Shown here: piece by piece, positions 57,335-64,000 of the stretch
Layout: each line of letters opens with the position of its first letter
How positions within the stretch are numbered: the stretch's first letter is position 1
NCBI RefSeq assembly: GCF_948472415.1
Contig: NZ_OX419519.1
Span: 1,860,001-1,924,000 of the forward strand
Reading direction: 5' to 3'
DNA from: Kitasatospora fiedleri
Lineage (GTDB): Bacteria; Actinomycetota; Actinomycetes; Streptomycetales; Streptomycetaceae
DNA: 64,000 nucleotides
Notes under the pieces: generated by a model
Told to the model about the DNA's origin: nothing
Databases searched by the model: none
The model's input: only the letters and a program-made list of their open reading frames with translations
Program-made: the position numbers and the translations under genes

Positions 57335-59758
57335 ATGACCACGTCCAGTTCCGTTCCTCCGACCAGCGAGCCGTGGCCCGACGCCGCGAACTACCCGCCC
57401 CCGGCGGTCGCGGCCCACGCCGCGGCCGGGCCGACCGAGTGGCCCTCCGCCGGGCCCCTCCCGCCCGCCGGGGCCGAACGCGAGCGGCCCGCTGAGACGC
57501 TGTTCCCGCCCGTCGCGCCGCCGCCCACCGGCCCGAAGGGACCGGCCTCCTGGGCCGGCCGGCTGCGCACGCTGCCCGCCCGCACCTGGCGCGGGCGCCC
57601 GGACGACCCGCGCTGGGTGCGTCCGGCCCTCCTCGGCCTGCTGCTGGCGACGGCCGTGCTGTACTTCTGGAACCTGACCGCCTCCGGCTGGGCGAACGCC
57701 TTCTACTCGGCCGCCGTCCAGGCCGGTTCGGTCAGCTGGAAGGCGATGTTCTTCGGGTCCTCGGACGCGGCGAACTTCATCACCGTCGACAAGCCGCCGC
57801 TGGCGCTGTGGCCGATGGCGCTCTCCGCCCGCCTCCTCGGCCTCAGCTCGTTCAGCCTGCTGGCCCCGCAGGTGCTGATGGGCGTCGGCACGGTCGCCGC
57901 CGTGTACGCCACGGTGCGCCGCCGCTTCGCCCCGCTGGCCGGCCTGGTGGCGGGCGCCGCGCTGGCGCTGACCCCGATCGCGGCGCTGATGTTCCGCTTC
58001 AACAACCCGGACGCGCTGCTGGTGCTGCTGCTCACCCTGGCCGCGTACGGCACCGTCCGGGCCACCGAGACGGCGTCCACCCGCTGGCTGGTGTTCGTCG
58101 GCGTGATGTTCGGCCTGGGCTTCCTCACCAAGACGCTCCAGGCGTTCCTGGTGCTGCCCGCGTTCGCCCTGGTGTACCTGGTGTGCGCGCCCACCGGCGT
58201 GGGCCGCCGCCTCCGGCAGCTGCTGTACGGCACCGTCGCCATGGTGGTGTCCGGCGGCTGGTGGGTGGCGGTCGTCGAACTGATGCCGGCCTCCGCCCGC
58301 CCGTACATCGGCGGCTCGCAGGACAACTCCTTCCTCTCCCTGACCTTCGGCTACAACGGCTTCGGCCGGATCACCGGCGACGAGACCGGCTCGGTCGGCG
58401 GCGGCGGTGGCGGCATGCGCGGCGGCGGGGGCGGCGGGGGCGGCATGTGGGGCTCCACCGGCGTCACCCGGCTGTTCGACGGCGACATCGGCGGCCAGAT
58501 CGCCTGGCTGATGCCCGCCGCACTGATCCTGCTGGCCTTCGGCCTCTGGGCGACCCGCCGCCACCCGCGCACCGACTCGGCCCGGATCGGCTTCCTGGTC
58601 TGGGGCGGCTGGCTGCTCTCCACCGCGCTGACCTTCAGCTTCATGTCCGGCATCTTCCACCAGTACTACACGGTGGCCCTCGTCCCGGCGGTCGCCGCCC
58701 TGGTCGGCATGGGCGCCGACGGCCTGTGGCGGGCCCGCCACCGCCTCCCGTACGCGGCCGTGCTGGCCGTCACGGTCGCGGTCACCGCCTGGTGGGCGCA
58801 CCAACTGCTCGGCCGCAGCGCGCAGTTCGTGCCGTGGCTGCGCGACGCGGTGCTGATCGGCGGCGTCCTCGCCGCGATCGCACTGCTCCTCGCGGGCCGC
58901 ATCCCCGGCCTCACCGGCCGCCGGATCGCCACCGTCGCGGGCCTCACCGCCCTGGCCGCCGGCCTGGCCGGCCCGGCCGCGTACGCCCTCGACACCGTCT
59001 CCACCGGCCACAGCGGCTCCATCGTCACCGCGGGCCCGGCCGTCCAGAGCGGCGGCTTCGGCGGTCGCGGCGGCTTCCCCGGCGGCGGGGCCGGTTTCCC
59101 CGGCGGCGGCCGGGCGGGCGGCGGCACCGGCGGCATGCCCAACGTCCCGGGCGGCACCGGCACCGGTGGCACCGGCAACGGCGGCAGCAGCAACGGCATG
59201 CCGGCCTTCCCCGGCGGCACGCGGAACGGCACCGGCACCGGCAGCAACGGCGGGACGGGCGCCTTCCCGGGCTTCCCGGGCTTCCCGGGCGGCGGCACCG
59301 GTACCGGCACCGACGGCGAGCGCCGCACCGGACGCGGCGGCTTCGGCGGCGCGGGCGGCGGCATGGGCGGCATGGGCGGCCTGCTGAACGGCGCCCAGGT
59401 CTCCACCGAGGTGGCCGACCTGCTCAAGCAGGACGCCGGCAGGTACACCTGGGTCGCCGCCGCGGTCGGCTCGCAGAACCAGGCCAGCTACCAACTCGCC
59501 AGCGGCGAACCGGTGATGGCGCTGGGCGGCTTCAACGGCAGCGACCCGTCGCTCTCCCTGGACGGCTTCAAGCAGCTGGTCCGGGAGGGCAAGGTGCACT
59601 GGTTCATCGGTGGCGGCGGCATGGGCGGCGGCAGCATGGGCGGCTCGAACTACTCCGCGGAGATCACCTCCTGGGTGGAGGCCACCTACACCGCCAGGAC
59701 CGTCGGCGGCACCACCCTGTACGACCTGACCGCGACCCCCAAGAGCCCCGGCCTCTGA
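57335..59758 (+). CDS. GT39-family membrane glycosyltransferase with glycine-rich insertions
   Basis: An 807-residue protein. A Pro/Ala-rich cytoplasmic start (1-75) leads to about a dozen helices of the ArnT/GT39 type: FYSAAVQAGSVSWKAMFFGSSDAANF and ITVDKPPLALWPMALSARL are the outer-loop motifs, and GVMFGLGFLTKTLQAFLVLPAFALV is typical. A glycine run around residue 350 interrupts one outer loop. A long Gly/Thr/Phe-Pro-Gly-rich segment (about 570-690) precedes a folded C-terminal domain (EVADLLKQDAGRYTWVAAAVGSQN). It should move a sugar from polyprenyl phosphate to an acceptor outside. ATG 57335; GTG 57329 possible. Confidence 0.9.
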   Translation: MTTSSSVPPTSEPWPDAANYPPPAVAAHAAAGPTEWPSAGPLPPAGAERERPAETLFPPVAPPPTGPKGPASWAGRLRTLPARTWRGRPDDPRWVRPALLGLLLATAVLYFWNLTASGWANAFYSAAVQAGSVSWKAMFFGSSDAANFITVDKPPLALWPMALSARLLGLSSFSLLAPQVLMGVGTVAAVYATVRRRFAPLAGLVAGAALALTPIAALMFRFNNPDALLVLLLTLAAYGTVRATETASTRWLVFVGVMFGLGFLTKTLQAFLVLPAFALVYLVCAPTGVGRRLRQLLYGTVAMVVSGGWWVAVVELMPASARPYIGGSQDNSFLSLTFGYNGFGRITGDETGSVGGGGGGMRGGGGGGGGMWGSTGVTRLFDGDIGGQIAWLMPAALILLAFGLWATRRHPRTDSARIGFLVWGGWLLSTALTFSFMSGIFHQYYTVALVPAVAALVGMGADGLWRARHRLPYAAVLAVTVAVTAWWAHQLLGRSAQFVPWLRDAVLIGGVLAAIALLLAGRIPGLTGRRIATVAGLTALAAGLAGPAAYALDTVSTGHSGSIVTAGPAVQSGGFGGRGGFPGGGAGFPGGGRAGGGTGGMPNVPGGTGTGGTGNGGSSNGMPAFPGGTRNGTGTGSNGGTGAFPGFPGFPGGGTGTGTDGERRTGRGGFGGAGGGMGGMGGLLNGAQVSTEVADLLKQDAGRYTWVAAAVGSQNQASYQLASGEPVMALGGFNGSDPSLSLDGFKQLVREGKVHWFIGGGGMGGGSMGGSNYSAEITSWVEATYTARTVGGTTLYDLTATPKSPGL

Positions 59759-59782
59759 CCGGCTCCCCTCCCCCGCGCAGCC

Positions 59783-59831
59783 CCCGAGGCCGTCCGGCTC
59801 CCCTCCCCCGGGGAGCCCGGGCGGCCTCGGG
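59783..59831. terminator. Nested bidirectional hairpin terminator
   Basis: Outer stem CCCGAGGCCG/CGGCCTCGGG encloses GGCTCCCC/GGGGAGCC. It lies between the convergent GT39 and HNH lipoprotein genes. Confidence 0.7.
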
Positions 59832-59870
59832 CCCTTCCGCCCCTCGTCGCCGCCCCGTCACCAGCGGCCG

Positions 59871-60620
59871 TCAGCCGCCGCAGAGCGTGAGCATGGTCTT
59901 CTTGTCGGCGGGCGTCACCGGCAGCTGGTACTTCAGCGACACCTGCGCCCACCGGATCGCGTACGAGCAGCGCACCTCGGTGTTGGCGGGCAGCCAGGTG
60001 GCCGGGCCGGAGTCGCCCTTCGAGGCGTTCTGCGAGCCGTCGGCGGGGATCAGGTTGAGCGGGTCGTTGGCGATCTGCACCCGCTTGGCCTTCTCCCACT
60101 TGGCGGCGCCCTGCTGCCAGTCGTAGGACAGCGGCATCACGTGGTCGATCTGGATCTTCGACGCCTGCTGCTTGTTCCACTGCACCGTCTTGCCGGTGTA
60201 CGGGTCCCAGATGGTCATCCCGGTGACCACGCAGGCCGAGCCGTCCTTGTGCTCGACGTCCTTCCCGTCCCGGGCCAGCACGTCGTCCCGGGTGCCGCAG
60301 TCGTTGTGGCCCAGCGGCACGCCGTCCACGTTGTCCGTCCAGGCCGGGCCGAACTGGTCCCGGTCGTAGCCGGTCTTCGGCCCGGGGTCGGCGGTCTTGA
60401 CCTGGGCGATCAGGTCCAGGCCGGCCTTGCGGTCGGCGTCGCCGGTGACGGGCGCCAGGCCGGGCTTGGTGCCGTCCGGGTTCTGCAGCGGGTTGGTCCC
60501 CTGCGAGACCGCCCCGGGGGACGTGGCGCCGCTCGACCCCTTCTTCCCGCTGGTGCACCCGGTGAGGGCCAGTGGAGCGAGCAACAGGACGGCGACGACG
60601 GCGGTACGGCGGGCTCGCAC
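59871..60620 (-). CDS. Lipoprotein with HNH-type nuclease domain (DUF1524)
   Basis: A 249-residue protein with a lipoprotein signal (VVAVLLLAPLALTGC). The mature part has the DUF1524/GmrSD-C HNH core: KIQIDHVMPLSYDWQQGA carries the catalytic His, and ANDPLNLIPADGSQNASKGDSGPATWLP the metal-binding Asn/His-type helix. Such exported HNH proteins are common in streptomycetes and probably degrade DNA at the surface. The GTG at 60620 follows GAGGAA by five bases. Confidence 0.9.
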   Translation of the reverse strand: MRARRTAVVAVLLLAPLALTGCTSGKKGSSGATSPGAVSQGTNPLQNPDGTKPGLAPVTGDADRKAGLDLIAQVKTADPGPKTGYDRDQFGPAWTDNVDGVPLGHNDCGTRDDVLARDGKDVEHKDGSACVVTGMTIWDPYTGKTVQWNKQQASKIQIDHVMPLSYDWQQGAAKWEKAKRVQIANDPLNLIPADGSQNASKGDSGPATWLPANTEVRCSYAIRWAQVSLKYQLPVTPADKKTMLTLCGG

Positions 60621-60820
60621 GGCATTCCTCTGCGGCTGGGCGACTCTGACGGCCCACCAGGAGACCAGCCCCGCCCCGCCGGGTCAAGCCGTCCGGACCA
60701 CCGCATGACATATCTCTCCTTTCCCCCGGATACCGGCATTCCGGCTGGGAGAATACGTCGCCCGCACCCGCGGGCCCACCGCCCCGGCCTCCCCTCGGCC
60801 CCCTCGGCCGTCCTCGGCAG

Positions 60821-60847
60821 CCTCAGCCGCCTCAGCCGCCTCAGCCG
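60821..60847. repeat. Three 9-bp CCTCAGCCG units at the moaA stop codon
   Basis: Three exact copies of CCTCAGCCG run into the last codons of moaA. The stop codon lies within the third copy, so copy number could change where the gene ends. Confidence 0.6.
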
Positions 60848-61872
60848 CCGATCGCGGACATCGGCCGCTCCGGCCGGACGAAGTCGGCGTCGCCGATCCG
60901 GTGCCCGGGCCGCTTGCCGGCGACGCAGGCCCGCCAGGCCCGTTCGATCCGCGCGTCGTCGGCGCCGCCGCGCAGCAGGGCGCGCAGGTCGGACTCCTCG
61001 GTGGCGAACAGGCAGTTGCGCAATTGCCCGTCGGCGGTGAGCCGGACCCGGTCGCAGCCGCCGCAGAACGGGCGGGTGACCGAGGCGATCACGCCGACCA
61101 CGTGGCCGGTGCCGGCCAGCCGCCACTCCTCGGCGGGCGCGTTGCCGGGCCGGCCGACCGGGACGAGGCGCCAGCGGGCGGCGAGCACGTCGAGGATCTC
61201 GGCCGCCGTGACCATCGCGGCCCGGTCCCAGGCGCCCTGGGCGTCCAGCGGCATGGACTCGATGAACCGCATCCGGTAGCCGCCGTCGACGGCGAACTCG
61301 ACCAGGTCGACGAGTTCGTCCTCGTTGACGCCGCGCACCGGCACCGCGTTGACCTTCACCGGCTCCAGCCCGGCGGCCTTGGCGGCGGCCAGCCCGGCCA
61401 GCACGTCGGCCAGCCGGTCCCGACGGGTGAGTGCCGCGTAGCGCTCGGGGCGCAGGGTGTCCAGGCTGACGTTCACCCGGTGCAGGCCGGCCCGCTTCAA
61501 CTCCGGTGCGCGGCGGGCGAGTCCGATGCCGTTGGTGGTGAGCGAGAGTTCCGCGCCGAGGTCGCCGAGCCGGGCGAGCAGGTCGGGCAGGCCGCGGCGC
61601 AGCAGGGGTTCGCCGCCGGTGAGCCGCAGGGTGCGGATGCCGAGGCGGTGGACGGCGATCCGGGCCAGGCGCAGCAGTTCGGCGTCGGTGAGGGTCTGGT
61701 CGCGGGGCAGCCAGTCGAGTCCTTCGGCGGGCATGCAGTAGGTGCAGCGCAGGTTGCACCGGTCGGTGAGGGAGAGCCGCAGGTCGGTGTGGACCCGGCC
61801 GTGCCGGTCGACCAGCGGTGCGGGCGCACCGGCGGGGGCGGCGGCGGGGACGTCAGTGGTGCGCGGTGCCAT
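60841..61872 (-). CDS. moaA: GTP 3',8-cyclase MoaA (molybdenum cofactor biosynthesis)
   Basis: A 343-residue radical-SAM enzyme. LSLTDRCNLRCTYCMPAEG holds the first Fe-S cluster cysteines (CxxxCxxC), LRLTGGEPLLRRGL the SAM motif, and CGGCDRVRLTADGQLRNCLF the second cluster. The protein ends in GG as MoaA requires. It converts GTP to the cyclic precursor of pyranopterin. It is divergent from the MobA/MocA-like gene, 130 bases apart. Confidence 0.95.
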   Translation of the reverse strand: MAPRTTDVPAAAPAGAPAPLVDRHGRVHTDLRLSLTDRCNLRCTYCMPAEGLDWLPRDQTLTDAELLRLARIAVHRLGIRTLRLTGGEPLLRRGLPDLLARLGDLGAELSLTTNGIGLARRAPELKRAGLHRVNVSLDTLRPERYAALTRRDRLADVLAGLAAAKAAGLEPVKVNAVPVRGVNEDELVDLVEFAVDGGYRMRFIESMPLDAQGAWDRAAMVTAAEILDVLAARWRLVPVGRPGNAPAEEWRLAGTGHVVGVIASVTRPFCGGCDRVRLTADGQLRNCLFATEESDLRALLRGGADDARIERAWRACVAGKRPGHRIGDADFVRPERPMSAIGG

Positions 61873-62002
61873 GGGGCCAGTGAACGGGGGCGGCCGGGGG
61901 CCGGTCCAGGGACGGAACGGCCGGGAGCGGCGGGCGGGCGGCGGGGGCGGCCTGTCGGATCGTCCAAGGCGGGGCGGCGGGGGGCGGGGGCACACTGGCG
62001 GC

Positions 62003-62592
62003 ATGGCGGAACTGCGGGTGCCGGCCCTGGTGCTGGCGGCGGGCGGCGGGTCGCGCCTCGGCGGGCGGCCGAAGGCGCTGCTGTCCTACCGGGGGCGGAC
62101 GCTGCTGGAGCACGCGCTGGCGGTGGCGGCGGAGGGCGGCTGCGACGGCGCGGTCGCGGTGCTGGGCGCGGCGGCCGGGAGGTGCGGGCCCGGGCGGACA
62201 CCGACGGCTGTCGACTCGTCGACAATCCCGACTGGCGCACCGGCATGGCCTCCTCGCTGCTCGCGGGCCTGGCCGCGCTGCCGCCGGGGGCGACGGCCGC
62301 GCTGGTCCTGCTGGTGGACACGCCGGGCGTCACCGCGGCGGCGGTCCGTCGGCTGCTGGCCGTGCACGCGGGGCCCGCGGACCTCGCCTCCTGCGCCTAC
62401 GCCGGGCGCCGGGCGCACCCGGTGCTGATCGGCGCCGCGCACTTCCCGGCCCTGCGCACCACGGCCACCGGCGACGCGGGGGCCCGGGCGCTGCTGGCGT
62501 CCCGTCCGGTGGCCCTGGTCGACTGCACGGACGCGGCCGTCCCGGACGACCTCGACACCCCGGCCGACCTGGTCCGCTGGGGCATCGGCTGA
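62003..62592 (+). CDS. MobA/MocA-like nucleotidyltransferase, frameshifted
   Basis: About 196 residues after repair. PALVLAAGGGSRLGGRPKALLSYRG is the NTP-binding loop of molybdopterin cytidylyl/guanylyltransferases; VDNPDWRTGMASSLLAGLAAL and VDTPGVTAAAVRRLL (metal-binding Asp) follow in another frame. One G is missing at GGG 62177-62179; adding it gives AAAGEVRARAD. The similarity to MocA (WRTGMASSL) favours CMP transfer to molybdopterin. Divergent from moaA. CACACT lies six bases before the ATG. Confidence 0.87.
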
Positions 62593-62818
62593 CGCCCGCC
62601 GCCCCCGCCGGTGCCCGTCCGCCCCGGGGGCCACGGCGGTCGCGCGCGCCCCCCGGCGCGTGACCGTCCGCGCACCTTTTCCCCACCTCAACTCCGCTGG
62701 AGGAATACCTCATTCCGTACCGGTCGGGGCGCCGATCGGCCAGGATGGAGACTCATCCCTCCCGCCGATCCCCTCCCCCGATTTCCTCCCACCCCGATCC
62801 GAACGGACGGTGACCACC

Positions 62819-63676
62819 ATGCCGCTGCCCGAGGACGCCGCCGGCGCCACCGACGAGAGGGGCCCGAACGGGTTTCCCCCCGGTTCGCCGTCGGGAGCGA
62901 GCCAGTTGCGCTGCCCGGCCTGCCGGGCCGAGCGCCGGTACGAGCCGCCGAGCCTGCCCTGCCCGTGCGGGGCGCAGCTGCGGGTGCCGCTGCTGCGCGG
63001 CGGGGTGCCGGTGCAGGTGCGGTTCCGGTCCTGGGAGGACTCCTGGCTGAACATGCGCTGCCCGCACTGCGGGCGCAGCGACCAGTGGCCGCAGCCGGAG
63101 TTCACCTGCGACTGCGGGGCGACCGTCCGGCTGCCGGTGGACCGGGCGCCGCGCCCGCAGGGCACCGGGCCGCGCTCGGTCCGCCCGGTGGAGAGCGCCC
63201 GCCCGTACACCACCGCCGTCCCGCCGGCCGTCCCGGCCCCGGTGGTTGACCCGCCGGCCGCCGGTTCGGGCCCGGCCCGCGCGCTGCGCCCGCCGTTCCG
63301 CCCGCAGCCGGTGCGCACCCCGCAGGACGCGGTGCTGACGGCGGCCCGCTACCTGCAGTGGCTGGGCTTCGCCGACCTGGAGCCGGCGCCGGGCCCGGAG
63401 CGGGACTCCACCACCCTGCTGGGCGAGCGGATCGTGGCCCGGGTGGACACCTGGACCGAGCCCGCCGACGTCAAGGCGGTGGAGTGCCTGTGGCTGGAAA
63501 CCCTCCACGGCGAGGACGTCGCGGCGGCCATGTTCACCGTCTCCGGCTACTCCCGGCAGACCGTGGTCCGCGGCGAGCAGCTGCTGGTCGCCCTGTTCAC
63601 GCTGGACGCGGCGGGCATCCCGCAGCCGTCGAACGGCGCCGCCGAGGCCCTGATGGAGACCGGCTGGACGTCCTGA
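62819..63676 (+). CDS. Protein with paired zinc-ribbon CxxC motifs, unknown function
   Basis: A 285-residue soluble protein. Four cysteine knuckles lie in the first half (LRCPACRAERRY, LPCPCGAQL, MRCPHCGRSDQW, FTCDCGATV), enough for two zinc ribbons. A Pro/Ala-rich linker follows, then a C-terminal domain (TPQDAVLTAARYLQWLGFADL, ARVDTWTEPADVKAVECLWLE, SGYSRQTVVRGEQLLVALFTLD) that resembles restriction-endonuclease-like folds only loosely. ATG 62819 or GTG 62810; the frame is open to 62660. No function is recognised. Confidence 0.75.
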   Translation: MPLPEDAAGATDERGPNGFPPGSPSGASQLRCPACRAERRYEPPSLPCPCGAQLRVPLLRGGVPVQVRFRSWEDSWLNMRCPHCGRSDQWPQPEFTCDCGATVRLPVDRAPRPQGTGPRSVRPVESARPYTTAVPPAVPAPVVDPPAAGSGPARALRPPFRPQPVRTPQDAVLTAARYLQWLGFADLEPAPGPERDSTTLLGERIVARVDTWTEPADVKAVECLWLETLHGEDVAAAMFTVSGYSRQTVVRGEQLLVALFTLDAAGIPQPSNGAAEALMETGWTS

Positions 63677-63833
63677 GGCCCCGTCGGCACGCCACCGTCC
63701 GGATCGGGCCGTTCCGGATTTCCTCGCGCTCGTGATCTGGTGCACAAGCTCCGGCGCGTGTTGAATTGCCGCCACGGCGCGGGCGCTTGGGGAGGCCGGC
63801 GGGTCGTTGCATGGCGCGCACAAGGAGGTGGCG

Positions 63834-64000
63834 TTGTCGGTGCACGGGACTGCCCCGGGGGGCATGGCGGACGTCGTCTGGCGGCTGAGGTCGCGCGGCT
63901 GCTGGCAGGAGGCGGCCGACCTGCTGCGCCCGCAGGCCGGGCGGGACCCGGCCGCGGCGCTCCAGCGGGCGGAACTCCTGATCGAGCAGTGCCTGTTCAC
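63834..64000 (+). CDS. N-terminal fragment of an unidentified protein, cut by the window edge
   Basis: TTG 63834 follows AAGGAGG by a few bases. The visible product begins LSVHGTAPGGMADVVWRLRSRG and continues EAADLLRPQAG and RAELLIEQCLF. It looks helical. The rest is outside the window, so no function is offered. Confidence 0.6.
   Translation, partial: MSVHGTAPGGMADVVWRLRSRGCWQEAADLLRPQAGRDPAAALQRAELLIEQCLF

Noticed and set aside
60841..62592. Part of a biosynthetic gene cluster with the nearby glycosyltransferases
   Set aside because: moaA and the MobA/MocA-like gene are molybdenum-cofactor genes; no PKS, NRPS or terpene synthase is in the window.

Overview
The window is very GC-rich DNA from an actinomycete, most likely of the Streptomyces/Kitasatospora group. 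Supporting signs are third-position G/C preference, AGGAG-type ribosome sites with GTG/TTG starts, XRE-DUF397 gene sets, a DyP encapsulin, a GH18 chitinase with a DasR-like operator, a nickel permease with a Nur-like box, and two huge RHS/WapA-type proteins. No rRNA, tRNA or CRISPR array was seen. The gene content looks like chromosomal accessory and housekeeping genes rather than a biosynthetic cluster or prophage.

Layout. 1-6.2 kb: 3' part of a first RHS toxin gene followed by a 70-residue membrane protein. 6.3-6.7 kb: a decayed beta-helix gene fragment. 6.8-14.4 kb: ABC-F protein, an iodotyrosine-deiodinase-like nitroreductase, GNAT, a TetR/azoreductase divergent pair with an obvious operator, an XRE-DUF397-DUF397 operon, two small unknowns and a Nudix hydrolase. 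14.4-19.5 kb: Tex, a GT87 membrane glycosyltransferase, a PPOX-fold protein and an SGNH hydrolase. 19.6-22.1 kb: encapsulin shell and its DyP peroxidase cargo, then a MarR regulator. 22.3-29.3 kb: cobalamin-binding-type MerR regulator, MMPL exporter, ECF sigma factor, small membrane and unknown proteins, HxlR regulator and an AlaA-like aminotransferase. 29.4-41.9 kb: a 1663-residue secreted ricin/LamG-domain protein divergent from a second RHS toxin of about 2270 residues and its probable immunity gene. 42-49 kb: lipoprotein, YnfA, Tat-exported purple acid phosphatase, class IV aminotransferase, DinB, an unknown, an IS630 remnant and a KstD-like flavoprotein. 49-64 kb: extracellular nuclease, nickel/cobalt permease, chitinase, esterase, GT39, HNH lipoprotein, moaA and a MobA/MocA-like gene, a zinc-ribbon protein, and the start of one more gene.

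Themes. Several genes act outside the cell on polymers or phosphate (chitinase, nuclease, acid phosphatase, HNH lipoprotein, two contact-toxin candidates, giant lectin-like protein), and a few carry recognisable nutrient-sensing operators. The encapsulin and DyP genes overlap by GTGA and the cargo carries the loading peptide, so they should build a peroxidase nanocompartment.

Two cross-cutting observations matter to anyone using this sequence. First, at least 14 places show a reading frame broken by one missing base, nearly always beside a short G or C run, in genes that otherwise look intact. All are deletions, which points to sequencing or assembly error rather than decay. Second, more than a dozen genes have a TANNNT-like -10 box ending 6-7 bases before the start codon and no ribosome site, the signature of leaderless transcripts.
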